Part shown: one piece after another, positions 1-14,700 of the stretch
Layout of the letters: each line of letters starts with the position of its first letter
How positions within the stretch are numbered: the stretch's first letter is position 1
Source: Telmatactis stephensoni
Taxonomy: Eukaryota > Cnidaria > Anthozoa > Actiniaria > Isophelliidae
NCBI GenBank assembly: GCA_029948255.1
Contig: JALIZF010001914.1
Coordinates: forward strand, 496,001 to 560,000
Length of the DNA stretch: 64,000 nt
Reading direction: 5' to 3'
The notes under the pieces: model-generated
Seen by the model: the letters and a program-made list of their open reading frames with translations, nothing else
The model's database searches: none
Told to the model about the DNA's origin: nothing
Translations under genes and position numbers: made by a program

Positions 1-2736
1 TAATCCTTCGAAGTTTTTCTTCCTGCGTTCCTCCTGAACGATCTAATACATAAAGGTACGAATATCGAAAAACTAGGTTATCATAGATAGATGAAGTGAG
101 CTTAACGGTGTATATAATAAACGCTTTTTTTTCATACCAATCTCTAGAATGTTGATTAAAAAAAGAGATACCGAGAGAACCTATACTACGAATTTAGATC
201 ATGTTATCAGCTAAACACAGTCTTGGTATTAATTGCTAGTTTATTTTTGGCTTGTATGGACGGAAGGTGAATAACCAAAAGCTTATGGCTACCTCTATGA
301 GAACGCACGCTTACCCGATACATCAGCTGCTCCACGTGCGAGATCATCCACCACACCTTTTATCAACCAAGAAAACGGGAAACGGCATTTAAAGACATGC
401 CTTCCTCGACCTGACACGTGGACACGTTCACGGATTTTAGACTCGGAAAATTCGTAGTACTTTTCATAAAGTCGTTGATTGTCCAAAAATGTGAATCCAC
501 AAACTAGACAAAATTAAAATAATAGGAATTAACTAAACGAATGAATAGATAAATACTAAATGGTTAGATAAATGAACTGAACGAACGAATGAACTGATCC
601 CTCCCACGTAAGAAAGATATGTTCTCTTTTTCCAGAAATTAATAGGTTTTGGTTCAATCTGTATGCCAACTAAACAAGGTATTTTCATTCGAAGATTTTT
701 TTAACTTAAAAGTTGTTACTTCAACAAAAGACATGAGATACGGTTACCATGAAAAACGTCACTTTCTGCGCTGTATTACCTCAACAACCATGGACTCTTG
801 CTAAACAGCAGATCCAAGTTACAGTCTCGGTCGACAAAGGCCAAAATCTTGGCAAGGAGTGGCTCGATTTCACTAAGTACTTTATGCTGAAGGGCCTTTC
901 TAAAAGTGCCCCGTTCGTGCATCCTTGTTCCTGAAAGAGCTTCTCTTCGGACCCACTCTCTTGCTAGGTCCCCTACTATTGTTTTGTTTTTCTCGACAAA
1001 GAGCTCGTAGATCTTCTGGTGGAGGATCTTAGCAAAAGAAGGCTGTCCTGCAATCAAAAAAGAACAAAACTTTAAAACTATCTTCTACTGCTTTTATGAT
1101 ATAGCAAGGGTACCTTAAGAACCATCAAATTTTCTTCTGATCAAAACTAAAATTCTCAAAACCTGTGAAAATATATACCAATCACATTTGTCGTACTATT
1201 GACTAATCAGTGTGACTCACAGCGGCGTTTTTGACAAAGTTTGACAACTTTCATCGAAACAACTCAACCAAAAATGATGTTGAAAGAAAAGGTTTCTGTT
1301 TTTATCATGAAATAATGACTCAGGGTTTCTTTTCAGTTTTGACTCAGACGAAAATTGACGGAAAGGCCAAATATAATTTACAGTTCCTCAAGAGTTGGAA
1401 GTGTTCACATGGAGTTTTGTCTGAAAAACATGTCTTTATCGGTGAAATAGAGCATAGACTTTGATGGTCTCAGCCAATCAGAACGTGTGTTATAACTAAG
1501 CTATATTATAAAATCTTATAACTAGAGCTGAAAGGCGACTTTATGATGTTCAACCTCCACAGGCAAACAATAGAGCATAGACTTTGATGGTCTTAGCCAA
1601 TCAGAACGTGTGTTATAATTAAGCTAGCTAGACTGAGCTGAAAGGCGACTTTATGATGTTCAACCTCCACAGGCAAACAAGATTCCGTTTTAAAAGATCA
1701 CTGTAAACACAATATCCGTTAAAAGTTTGTTAAATTCTGCAAATGATTTCTTTGTTATGCGACCACCTCCATGAAACCAAGACCATTTCATGTATGTGTG
1801 GTGGCTTAATGGATGTCCGACTGTAATACAGTAGAACAATTCCTTCAATATACTGACACCTTTCTATACCGGACAAGTCTCCCGCAAGCTACAATATCTA
1901 TAAATTTCCTTGTAAATGAAGCCTGTACAAAACGGACAATCCTAATATGGTCCTAATGGCCGCTTTTAAGAAGGTTCAAGCTGCATTCTTTAGTTATAGA
2001 GGCTTTGCTACCGATCACGTGACTGGCAGCCATGACAGGAGGCAGGAATAGAGTCTGGACTAATCTGATTTACATGAGAAGGAGTTCAGTTTCCAGGAGG
2101 AAAGACTCTATTGTTCCGTGCCTCTTGTCATGGCTGCCATCACGTGATGATGCAAAGCCTTCTATTGACTTCTTAGATAGGTTCAAAAGCCAACCTGTCA
2201 ATTCGGATGAGCTTTCTGGAAGAAGATTTAAGATGAGGTCAATTCTTTCAGTAGTTCTATTTGCCATGACTGATTCATCCTCAAGTCTTCCTGCAGCTGC
2301 TTGAACACTGCGACGAAGCTAGAACGATTGCATCAAATCTTTCTTTGCTATTCTTGTCTTCCGGTGGATTTGGAAAGGAAGCCGGGTCTTTGCTTTCATG
2401 GTATTCGGGCTCGTCTTCTACATCCATGTCCGCTTCTTCTTCACTGCCCATTTCAACATCAATCTCTTCCAGTGACAGATTCTTTCCCTGTTCTGTCAAT
2501 TCGGAGTCAATTTCAACGTCCATGTCATCAGCTGACCACGTGGGCTTGAGAAGATCGCTGATTGGGCGATCAATAAGGAATTCTATTGGTGGGAGTTGAT
2601 TGGACGGTGGACGCAGGTCATCCACGTGGACCGAGTTCCACTGCCCTCCTTGAAATCCAACAAAGTTGACACATCCTCCTTTTTGACGTGGTAATTGTAC
2701 AATGATGACAAAGTGCAGTGGCTTTACACTCTCCAC
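1..2736 (-). CDS. RNF213: RNF213 exons 53-56: segments before the RING, with frame breaks
   Basis: Exons: 2144-2736, 780-1047, 315-503 and <1-42. Exon 53 has FVGFQGGQWNSVHVDDLR, then an acidic stretch, and changes frame by one near 2,317-2,323. Either one extra base or a 103-bp intron (2,318-2,420) explains it. Exon 54 has GTFRKALQHKVLSEI and FVDRDCNLDLL, matching vertebrate GTFRHTLWKRV and FIDRDGNLELL. Exon 55 aligns in three frames (LWIHIF, then a stretch ending MSLNAVS, then PFSWLIKG), implying two one-base losses, one in a T run. The 42-nt exon 56 is inferred from phase and an AG acceptor and continues off the window; the RING is not in view. Confidence 0.75.
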
Positions 2737-5700
2737 CTGAAAGGGGATTAAAAAACGCAATTGCATAACAATGCCGACGTCGATCTTTTTGAAATGTATT
2801 GCTGGGTTACTAGTGACGTCACGGCAGCCATCTTGGATGAACTCTACAACAGATTTCTCATCAGTGTTTATTGTTTGTTCATCCAACATGGCTACCGCTT
2901 CTTTTTCCCCCAAGGAATGGATAAAACCCAGCAATTCTGAGCGCACAAAAATTATTTTACGAGCCATCAAATCTTATTAGAAAGGCGTATCTCTGCTAAA
3001 ATCAAACAATTGTACGGACGTTTTCATAATCAAGTAGCATTTTAACAAAGGATTCACAGTATATTTTTCCTACCTTCAACTTTTCTTTTAGCATCTCCTC
3101 TCGTTTTGCCCGCTGATCCATAAGCAAATGTCGAGTGCAGGCGATTAGATTGAAGTTCTCATCTCCTGAGTCACATTGTACCAAGAGAATACCTTCATGG
3201 TTACCCAGGCCGATAAAGACTTCTCTGTAGTAAAAAGGAAATTACCAATCACATTATCAAGGAATCATCGGAAATTACCAATCAAATTATCAAGGAACAA
3301 GGATGGCACAGTTGGTTAGTGCGCATCCTTCTATGCAAGAGGTCCGAGTTTGATTCCCAGTGAGCTCGAACCCTTGTTTCGTCAGCTTTCACTATCCATA
3401 AAACGGAGCACTGATAGAGATAGAGATTGGAGGTAAAAGGTGCACCCTTCGTAGGGTTTGTAGTGTATACATGAGTCTCCCCTGGCTCGGGAGAATTGGG
3501 CAACCACTCCCCGCGTTTGGAAGTAAAATAAATTGCCTTGGCCTTTTAGGGAGACAAAAGTCCATAAAAACCCCTTGGAGTGGCCCAGTTACTATGATAA
3601 ATATTTTGCAAAAATAGAATATTTATTTTTATTTATTTTATTTATTTATGAAGCTTTAGCCACACCAACACTGGAGTGGCATGGCCCTCACAACAGAGCG
3701 AGGCTCCATTATTATTTTGAGAATACCCGTACGATGGGAGTGATGTAAGTTGTAGTAGCGTATTTTCAAGAGGTATTTGCGAAACCATTCTACAATTACA
3801 CAACCAACCTGACTTGTTTCAAGAATTGTTGTTCAGTTTGAAACTGCTGTAAGTACAGAAGTTCGATGTCTCGACGCTGAAAACATGTAGCTTGGCAAAT
3901 ATCAAACAAGTCATGCTCAGACAACAGCCTTGAATGGGTTGTTACTTGCACAAGTAAGCCACTATGCTCTTCTTCCTCAAGTGTCTCTGACGTGAAAAGC
4001 TTTCCTAAGGTACGATGACAAACTTGAGTGTTCTTGTTCTACAAAGTACATGTTCCTCAAGTCATCTGCCTGTTCTTTCAAATATGTTCTAGGGAGTCTT
4101 GCTATAGAGTCAGGTGTGGCACATTGAACCAGGAGGTGTTGACACTTTTGTGTTACCTGTAGTCAGGAGATTGAAGAAATCAAAAACATGTTAAGGCTGA
4201 AGAGACAACAAGTTAAAACAGCGATTTCCTTTTTAACTATCTAAAAGCTACACACAATTCCTAGGCCTTTTTAAGACAGTTGCACGTTCATTTGTCCTCC
4301 ATTATTTTGATATGTGTTGGGTAGGATGACAAAACTTCTAACTCAACCCATTCTCTTTTACGTTTAATTCTTGTGCTGTTTCCAGTGAATGGAACATGGA
4401 ATCAATCATAAAAATTTACAACTTCCCATGAAAATACGAACAATCATTTTGACACATCATTTTTGAGATCCTCAAGGTTAGCTAAATTTTTTAGCCATTT
4501 TGAGTTTTAAGTGATTTTCATCACAGTCCTGCCCAAAATTCTATGTTGTCAAGAAAGTGATGATGATTATGATGATGATGATGATTGGTAAGAGCATAAT
4601 TAAAGGTTGACATGAACAGTGACCAAAATGATACGTGCATTCAACAGTACTTATCAGAAAGTGATGATGATTGATATAGATTGCAAAGAAGAGCACGACA
4701 TCAACCGCAACATCAATTGTCATATTTTGCTTACCTCTTCAGCCCATTGGCCCTCCTCGACAGCATGGAAGTCTTCTTCGCCACAAACCTGAAGAACCAT
4801 TGACGGAACGGTATCACTTTGATACCCAATAAAAGCGTCACCAATCTCGAATTGCCTGAGAACGAATAAGATGGGAATGTAAACACAAGAGTTAGCTAGG
4901 CCGATCACGGCCTCACATATATGTACAGAATTCTTTGCGTAGCTACAGAATTCATGCAGTTGTCTCCGACTTGGGCGATCGTCGTCGTCGTCGTCGTTTT
5001 GGGTTTTTGCGTTAAAAAATCGTCTATATCTCGCATCTTGTAAATTATTTGCAAACATACACTTTTTACAGACCATTCCATTCCTACATTCTACTACGAT
5101 TGGCATTGGTATCCCTCCCCCATTGAATATATTGGGTTTTAAAAGAATCGAGTTATGCATGAAACTTTATCTTTAAAATTTAGTTTGAAATAGTACAATA
5201 CACGAAAGGGAAGCACGAAATCAAGGTGTTTTATGTCCTTATTCTTACTCATACTGCTTGCGCTCATAACGGTGAAGGCGAACTTCAGAAAATTCTTGGG
5301 CCCAGTTTCTCAACTTTTCGACCACTGACATCTGCTCTCGTCCCAAACTCTTAGATGTCACCAGATAATGTTTTTCAAGACGATTGATGAGAGGAATTGG
5401 GAATTTCTTGTACACAACGTCTCTTTCTGCAATAACAATCAATCTGTGGACAAAATTGGAGGATGGACAAATTGAAAGATGTTACTCTGCAAATATAACA
5501 ATCAACGCAAAGTGTAACAAACGCGAAATGTAAAGAAGCCAGGGACCGAAATGACCGATAACTTAACGGGTCCGCGCTTTGATAAACACTCGTTAACTTT
5601 ATCGAGTAAGATAGAGCGGTTTTCGTATGAGTGGGAAACTGACCGTACCAGTTACGGTCAATGCACGGTACAGTTACGGCCGGAATTTCGAATGCTTTTA

Positions 5701-8700
5701 TAGACATTACGGTACTGACACGGTCACGGTACGGTACGGTCAGTTTCCCACTCATACGAAAACCGCTCTAACAGCCTGTAGAGCTATCAGGTCTTTCGAG
5801 AAACAAGCCGTAGGAGAAAGTGAGACAAACACGCTAGGAAGAAAACTTGATTCCAATATACAAAGGGTTCACGTATGCGGTGCCCCATATAACGTCTTGA
5901 CCGCTGGTTGTTGAATGTAAAGAATGAGTTTCTTTATAAGATTAAAGCTAGAGGACTTTATGATCTTACCTAAAACTATCGTCTACTCTACACTTCACGC
6001 GGTGGCTTCCAAGACCAAGGTCGACATACTTTTGACCAGCACAATACACATAGTACTGCAACGAAACAAAGTACAGTCAAAACAATGGGTAACAGCTGAG
6101 TATAAAATGCCGAATTTTGAAGATCGGTAAGCTAAAAAGGACTATTGACACACCAGTCATCAGATCCCTGTTCAATATTATTTTAAAATAAATTATAAAA
6201 TCTAACAAATGGTCGAAGGACGCGTATACTGCGAACTCTAAATATATGCACGCACACTTTTCGAATTCTTGTTCAGTGTAAATAAAAATTAAAATGTGTT
6301 CGAAAAGAATTTTGTAATTTACTAGTAAAAAGAAATACAAAACTTGCCCGCTGTGCTGTTTGTAGAAATAGAACGCTTGGCAATTGATCAGAACACCCAA
6401 AAAGCATTCAGAAGCATTTGGCTACGTCTCGTGCTTCTTTTAACAATAGTCCCCTTCACAGTTCCCTGCGCCATCTTGAAAGGTAGCCGTGCCTTTGCAT
6501 CGAAGCGAGACGATCGGTGAGCGTGCAATGATAGATACCTATTTTAACACCTAGGACAATTATTCACAGGTCTTTATCATTGCAAGCTCACCGTTCGTCT
6601 CGCTTCAATGCAAAGACATGGCTACCTTTCAAGATAGCGCAAAGACCTGGGACAATTCTCTCGAGTTCTGATCAATTCCCGGGTGCTCTGCACACAGCAC
6701 GCGCGCGCGTTTTCTATTTCTTACATGGTACCAATATCAAGTTAACTAATAGTTCAGTCACTAGTTGTTCATCTATAAGGTATCTTCAAATACCTGATTC
6801 AAAGCATCGTAAAGACTCTCGTAGAGATTCTCCAGGTTAAGAAGAACAACGGTACGCCCTGTTTCCATGCAAACTTTGATCTGATTAATGTTACGGCAAA
6901 CCTACATACAAAGGCAAAGCAAAGATTATCATAAAAACAGTGTTTCAAATGAATAAGTAAATGAAGAACAAATGAAAGGAGATGAGAGAAGGAAGGAAGG
7001 AAGGAAGGAAGGAAGGAAGGAAGGAAGGAAGGAAGGAAGGAAGCTAATACCTGGGTATATTCTTGATCCTTTGGGAAACTGCTACCAAATATCACCACAT
7101 AGTCATCTTTGTTCTTGATGAGCTGCTGCTCGACTATTCGTAGGGCTGAGTAATTTTCTGTTATGACGAGTAGATAGCGACTCTCACTAAAAATGATAAA
7201 AAATATTGGTTTTCAGTCGTGTATTTTTTCGATGTAAATACCATAAAACTACTCCAGGGTGAGTCAATTATGTGGACGAATATGTTATCGTTTGCGCTGT
7301 AAGTGCATGTATTGACATATTCAGAGGTATAAGGAAATACAATGTAGTTGTCTGTTGCTACAGTTATACATTAGTTATATACTTTTTTTGCTAAATGCTA
7401 ACAGAATGAACCAAACCACACACCCCGGCCAAGTGTTATAAGCTATAAAAACAGCAAATCATATGAAGTACATTACCCTAAAGCATTCTTGTGGTCAAGA
7501 CTTGCTCGTAGCAAGTCTACAGTGTTGACTGATTCATCCATCTAAATCATAAAATCAATAATAAATCGTTAGCCTTTAGAAACTATCATGGGATGCGATA
7601 CAATGTAATAGTAGTGTGCTGTAAATAATGAGTGTGCAAAAACCTCCTAAACAAGTAAGAAAGAGATGCTAACCTAGAACTACATTTCAAATCCAAATGA
7701 ACTAATATCAATTTACCTGCAGTGAACTCAATCCACCTCCAACACGTTTTGAAAAGATCTCTACTGCATCAATCTCATCCAATCCGCCGAAATTCCTTCT
7801 GATGGCATGAACAAGTTCCTTCCAGTTAAGTTTGTCCTCTTTTTCTAACGCTATACTGTACACCATCTTCACGAGACTGTATACAAAATAGAATAAATAG
7901 AAATTGAAAACAATTGAAGAGGACCAAGTACTGACCACTGAGGAACACCTTTAAGAGCATTTCTTTACTACGTTTTTTTCACTAGCTACGATATTTTGTG
8001 AATAAATTTCATTTGATTCTCGTTGTTACTAACATAACTACATATGCGTAACTAAGAAATGAATGCTAACCTGTAAAAATCACGAAGTCCAAAAAATTCA
8101 TCCCTCTTAGAACTGCTGAGTGACTCAAAGGTCTTCTGTATCTTGTACAAATCTGCATATCCAACAGCTAGCTGCTTCAGCAACGCTGACAAAATGCTTC
8201 TTATGTCTTCTCTTTCAGCACAGATTCCCCTATACAACAAACTCATTTTAAAAAGTTCACAAACACTAAATAGAATGGCGCAACGGTCTTACCATGCACT
8301 GTCTTGAAGCTCTTTCTGACTTGGTTCAGCACGCATTAACATCAAGCCTCGATTCATCTTGGCTGGGTCCAACGCCCAGTTTGAAATTCCTATGAACGCA
8401 ACTCTTGTCGGTTTCTCATCCGTCTCTATGATGTCATCAGATGACGTCACACCGTCTTCAAGCAAGGGGTGAAGTGTTTTAAGAGGTAAAAGAGGAGAGT
8501 CCTCAGCGAGACCAACTTCGTCCAGAACCACAACCGATGCATAACGATCATCTGGGTTGTTGTCTTGTAGCCTTCGACACTGTCTAAACGTTGCTACAAT
8601 CCCTTCAGGGGTGGAGAGGGGGCTGCATTGGTATGACACCATGTGAGCCTGTAGCAAAGAAAAAATTTATACATCAATAACGAACATGCCAACAACAAAG

Positions 8701-11700
8701 AGACAGCTTGACGAACGAACGAACAAACAATGACAAACACACTTACCCGTTTAAATCTTTTAAATAGCGTAGACTTTGAAGCATCTCCTTGCATGTTGTC
8801 GGCCACCACCGTCTTTGCCAGTGACTTTGAACTTCCTGGTTTACCGATGACAAAGAGAGGAATACGAAGCTCGATGCAGACCACCATCATGAAGACATTC
8901 TCACTGAGTGCTGTGTTGCGAGCAATGTTGGGACCAAGGGTGAGCTCGTTGATCACGACTTTCTGACATCTGTTTGGCAATCAAAATACTCAAATAATCA
9001 GAATATTAATTTAGTTTGCCATGAAAAAATGATACAATTCATCGAATAAGAGCCTTGGGTCTCAAATGATTTATGAACAACACCACAGTCATATATTATA
9101 TGTAAGTAGGTCAATACTATCCATGCTAAGCGAATAGTCACGTTTATTTGAAAAGTGAATGTTCTAAGAACAACACATCTGTAAATAACAGCCAAACAAT
9201 TTGCAACATTTAATGTGAGTTAATAACTAATTTCATGAATAAAATAATTGAACAGTACTGAAGGGCAACAATGACGGCAGCAAAGGAATTGATTGTCAGT
9301 TCACCTGTCAATTTCGCGGTACATTTGTTCTGGGCCGCCATTAAGATTTAATGGAGAACTACAAGCTGATACAACAGCTTTTCTGAACGATGACCGATCC
9401 TGTAACTTTGCGTGATAACATACACCAAGACTCATGAGAAGAGACCATGTCACCATATCTATGGACTACAACCACATTAACTCACGTTAAGTTTGGTTTC
9501 CATGTGATCGTTATGATCGCTGTGATCACTAGCTTGTGTGGTTTCCATATCGCTGCGATCACTTAACATATTTTTCTTCGAACATAACGATCGTATGGAA
9601 ACGAAGCTTACTTTATTTGACCTTTATGCTCGCGCGTACTTAGTTTGCGATTATTGTAGGACTATTTGTTATGAGGCTTCGGTTAATTTGTCGACTCCGT
9701 GGACAGAAATGAAAAGGAACATATAGCTAATTGTACAGTCATTGAACATAGTTCAATAGTTTGAACATTGTTTAGATATATGGCCTGAAGGTACTGAATA
9801 TAGGTCCTCTCTAGTTGTTACAAATTTTATAATCTATATCAATTGCATATAAATTGGTTATTCAGATATTTATACATAAATAGTTTTTATAGATTTCTTG
9901 TAAATTTTCTTAGTTTTTTCAATAAAGTTTGTAGTTAAATTTGAACATAGAAGCCAGGAACCATTTCGGTCTCAACTTCTATGTTTCGATGACCTATATC
10001 GTAAGTATACTGCAGGGTGTATTTTTGTAGGTACGACATTTCACCTGTGTGTCTGCGTTTTCATCTGACATTTCAGCATCACTGTTATTATCGTCGCTTC
10101 CAACATCACCCTGCGCAGAGGCCTGGGGACTAAGGTATTCACGATGTCGATAAAACCATGTCATCACTGTCATTGTTCTCTCCACATCACGAAGACTAAC
10201 AAAACTACACTCGTCCTGTGGAAAGTAGTAATCCATGTTAAATCTTCCATCCAGTGTGAAGAAAGTGCACAGCAAACTTACTAACCTGCTGTTTTCTCAT
10301 GTGTTTCTGTGCTACTGCAAGGACATGCGCGATGGCATTAACAAGAGTAGCGTTACCCGGTATCACTTGTTCACTGAGAATCTAAGAAAACAATATAGTA
10401 TTACTTTTGTTATCTACATCACTCCCACTATCACTATCACCATCACCACCACCATCAAGACCTCATCAGCATCAACACCATCAATACCAGCCTTCTTTGG
10501 AAGTAACTCTGGGGTCTTCCTTTGGAAAAATGGTTAGATAGGCTAGAGGGGCTGAAGACGAGATAGCAAATGGAAATACGTTCGCCAATCCTCTCACTCT
10601 TCTTAACTAACACAGGAAACCCAAGACCCATAGATCTAAGATAAGGCAGAAGTTCCTGGATAAGGACAACACTGACCACTACCATCGACTGCTATCGTAT
10701 CTTATCATCCCACTAAAATTAGTAAGCCAATCAGAAGCGAGACCTACTGTCCTGATATTCCACGATACAAGACAGTGTCTTGATATCCTGAAACATCACG
10801 GACAGTAGATTGAAACTGTTTTCTAAAAACTTATAAAGGCTTTAAAGTTAGAAGAAACTTTTCAACAAAATCGCGAAAGATTACTTTTTCCCGCCATTTC
10901 TCGAAACACGGACGCGCGCCGGCAATATGCTAATCATACAAACCATGGCTCAACCCAACTCTCCCTGATATCACGCCGATCGCGAGTCAAACCAAAGTTG
11001 CCCGATTATATAGAAGTATCGTACTCAGTTTTTGCCCATCAATAAAGGTAGTGAGAGTATTTCATCTACTTACATAACGACTAACTATCTGCTTTATGTA
11101 CAGCTTCTCAATGTCGGGTTTTAGTTGACCAAAGTCCCATACCAAAGGACGCATACTCGCTGGCAGAGCATGAACACGATAAACCAGGTGACGAAGAGGG
11201 ATTTTGCCTGGAGAAAAAACAACAAAATTGAACCATGGGTCATATGGATCATATATCAGCCAGGTCAAATAGATTTTTTGAAAAATTGGGGACGAGAAAG
11301 CATAGCCGTTGTAGAAAAACAGCTGTATAATTGTAGTGAAACAAGAATGGATTTCGTGAACAGTGGTAATTTTATGACAAATGGAATCTTGATCACATTC
11401 TATTGATTGTTCATGTCGGATAGTTCACTTTAACCAGGAAGCAGAGAGGGTTTAACAATACCTAGTTTGTCTTTAGTTTCATTGGCTTTGACGCTGTATC
11501 CCAGGCCAGCAGACTCAAGCTTCTTAATCATTCTATCAGTATGTCTGCGAATAAGATGAAAATGAAGAATGAGGTTATGGAAAAATTTGTATGCCAGTGG
11601 TAAAACTATGGTAAACACAGTAATACAGTAAATATCTTTTCAGGCAACAGTCAATTCATGCAGTGGTGTATTCTGTCGTACCGTTTCAGTCAACATTGAC

Positions 11701-14700
11701 CACTCAAAACTCGTCTACTGCTATGAACGGTCAGGAAAATATGACCAAATTCAAAGGTACTGACGGCTTGGACAGTCACACCTTATCGTTAACCACTTAG
11801 AAATCTTCTCTAGTATAATTTTTAACCTTAGCAAATGGTCTTTACAAGGTAATTAAAGGAACTTTTTCGATGCTTGTTGCATAGTTTAAAATCTTATTCT
11901 GACATTTAAAATAATCTATTGTTCCAACCACTGACAGAGTCATCAATACACCCAAAAATACTTACCGTCGATAGGGATTACATGCTGCTATGAAATGCAG
12001 TCTACGCAACCCCACCCCCACGGGCCTTCCGTTGATTCTACGATCGACCATAACCTCTTTAATCATGCCCAGTGCTTCGGTAGTGTTCGCTTCGTCAAAA
12101 AACAACACAGTGTCGATATTTCGTTTTTCGTTTTCTTTGGCCATTTTTTCTGCTTGTTCTACTTTTCTTGTAATGTCATCATAAGACGTTCCTCCATGTA
12201 CCTTACCATTGATGAATAGAAAAGAAATAGTGAGATACTAATACTCTGATAACACATTATCTCATTTAGGATGGTCCCATCCCTCTTAATACAACCTCTG
12301 CAGTTTTAAATGAGATTATTCATTCATCAAAGTTAACGATGACTACAGGAAGCTGGTCAGCGGTTGTCTCCCAACACGCGTCCCTACACGTTTGCTTGGT
12401 AATAGTCCAGTTTCCAATTACTAGAGACCGCTGACCTACTTGACAAAAGGCGCATTTTTGCAGGGTTAGCCTCCTTTTCAAGAAAGACCATGGGAATGAA
12501 ATTGATTTCTGTATTGTTCTTAGTCAAAATGTATTGCTTTTCTCGCTGGTATTTTCGAATAATTTACCTTGACTCGAGGCTAACCCTGCGCCAATGCGTC
12601 TGTTGTCTAATTTTACAGCGGTATGAACAAACTCGAAAAAGGTCTATTTGCTACTTCGTGGTTTCATCTTTGCTTGCTATCCATAATTCAATGTGCAGCT
12701 AATTAGCGATGCCCGCAAAAAGTGGAATACTTTCATCAGTACTATACTACTCACATTATCAGTCATTCATACTACTATTACATCGTTTATCATATTTACC
12801 TTCATAAGCAGCATGTTTCGTTGTCCTGTAGACCCTGCTTGCAATGCACACATGTAACGTATTAAACGTGTTTTGCCACAGCCCGTTTCTCCCATAATCA
12901 CCACAGGGATACCACACCTATAAAATCATGATAGGTTATTGGAGTCTATGAATGACTGTGTAGAAAATATTGAGTACGTTAAAACATGGAGTTACGGTAA
13001 CAATTGTGGAACGACATGTGACAATGAATGACGAAGTAGCATCGCGTAGTGTAAGATTAACACCAAACAACTTTTGGCAAATAATGCGATAATGCCATGG
13101 CGTTGACATCAAGTCTATCAAGGCTCTGATTTAAGAAAATAGACGATGAGGATCAAATACCTGAATCTCATGTGAATGGCTAGTATTTTCTTCATGTTGT
13201 CGATAGTAAGTTCGTAAGAAAGGTCGGGATCAAAGTTACGTACATATCTCAAACCCATCACTAAACACAGTTTCTCAATCCTCTGTGCCCTACAACATAA
13301 ATAAGTTTGTGATCAAGTTGTATCTCTTAACGTTCTGTACAATACACACAATCTTTACCGAATCTCTACAATCCCTTCCATCGACCGTTTCAGTCTAACC
13401 TTTATAGTTGGAAAGAGCTGGGTTCTTACATTAGCTACCATTTGTATGGTGGCGAGTTGTTTCTGGTAACTGGATTAACTCTATTGTTTTCTTTTCCGTA
13501 GGGAATCAAAAACAAGAATCATCCCGGGGTAACTCAGATACTCACTTGGTCCAGCCATTGTAGTTAGTATTGAAATCAACTTTTTGCAGGGTAAGCCCTG
13601 TTTGAAGCTGTTTTGTCATCAAACCTCCTTGAATGACAACATTTCTGTCAGGGTCGATCAGATCGCCATTTGGATTGACGTGAAAACCAAGGAACGTCAT
13701 AGTTATACGGTCTTGATTGAAGAAAATGTAGGGATGTGGGCTGAAAACAAAAAATGGATAGATAATGAATAAACCCGAATACTGAATGAGTGTTGTTGCC
13801 TAAATCTCTGAATTTGAATATTTTATGTAAGGAATGAACGAAAACATGAACGAAGAGATGCCATCAATCAACAGCAATTTGTGGCTTTCTGCTTTCAAAA
13901 ACCAGCAGAGCAAAAACGAAAACAACAACAGCAATATACCAAAACAACAAGGAAAGAAAGAAAAATGGAAACTGCGGACCAAGGCGTCAAGATTGAGCGC
14001 ACAATTCTAAAAGCTCTGATAACAAGGGAATACATTATCGGTAATGCTTACCTACTCTCCCATCGTCGTCTCAATTGAAGTGGTCTTATGTCTTCATCAA
14101 TATCCTCCTGAGAAAGCCCAGCTGAACAAACGATGTGGTTATCTTCTAGAGAGGGTGTTGCGAAGTCCTATTAGATGAAATAACATAACATCATAGTAAT
14201 GAGCACAGAAAACTACACAAAATAACATTGAATCATAAAGTTCACAAATAATAGATTCCATTTTTCCGTGCGTCTGTACTCTAATAGTTGTGACAGACCA
14301 AGGGAAACCATTGGACAGTGGAGCGAACACAAAGCTAAGAAGTTTCCCTACCCTAGACATGGTGACCATGAATCTAACAACAAAGGATTTGAATCCTCTT
14401 AGCGTTCCTTCCATCCACTTATCATCAACATTCTCTGGATTGGTGTAGTAGCTTTCTTCACAATCATGAAGCTGAGAATTGAGGAAATCTACAAAGTGTT
14501 TCAACTCAGACCAAGATGGGTCTCCTATGCCACAGTATCTGTAACATGCATTGGATATACATTAACACAATCACGCATTGGATATACATTAACACAATCA
14601 CGCACTGGATATACATCAACACAATCACGCATTGGATATACATTAACACAATCATACATTGGATATACATTAACACAATCATACATTGGATATACATTAA

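Noticed and set aside
2070..2267. Donor GTAAAT at 2,072-2,073 as the end of exon 53
   Set aside because: It gives a phase that cannot join exon 54 and adds residues without counterpart in RNF213; the site at 2,142-2,143 fits both.
3299..3372. tRNA gene on the plus strand
   Set aside because: Promoter boxes fit but stems do not pair; treated as a SINE head.
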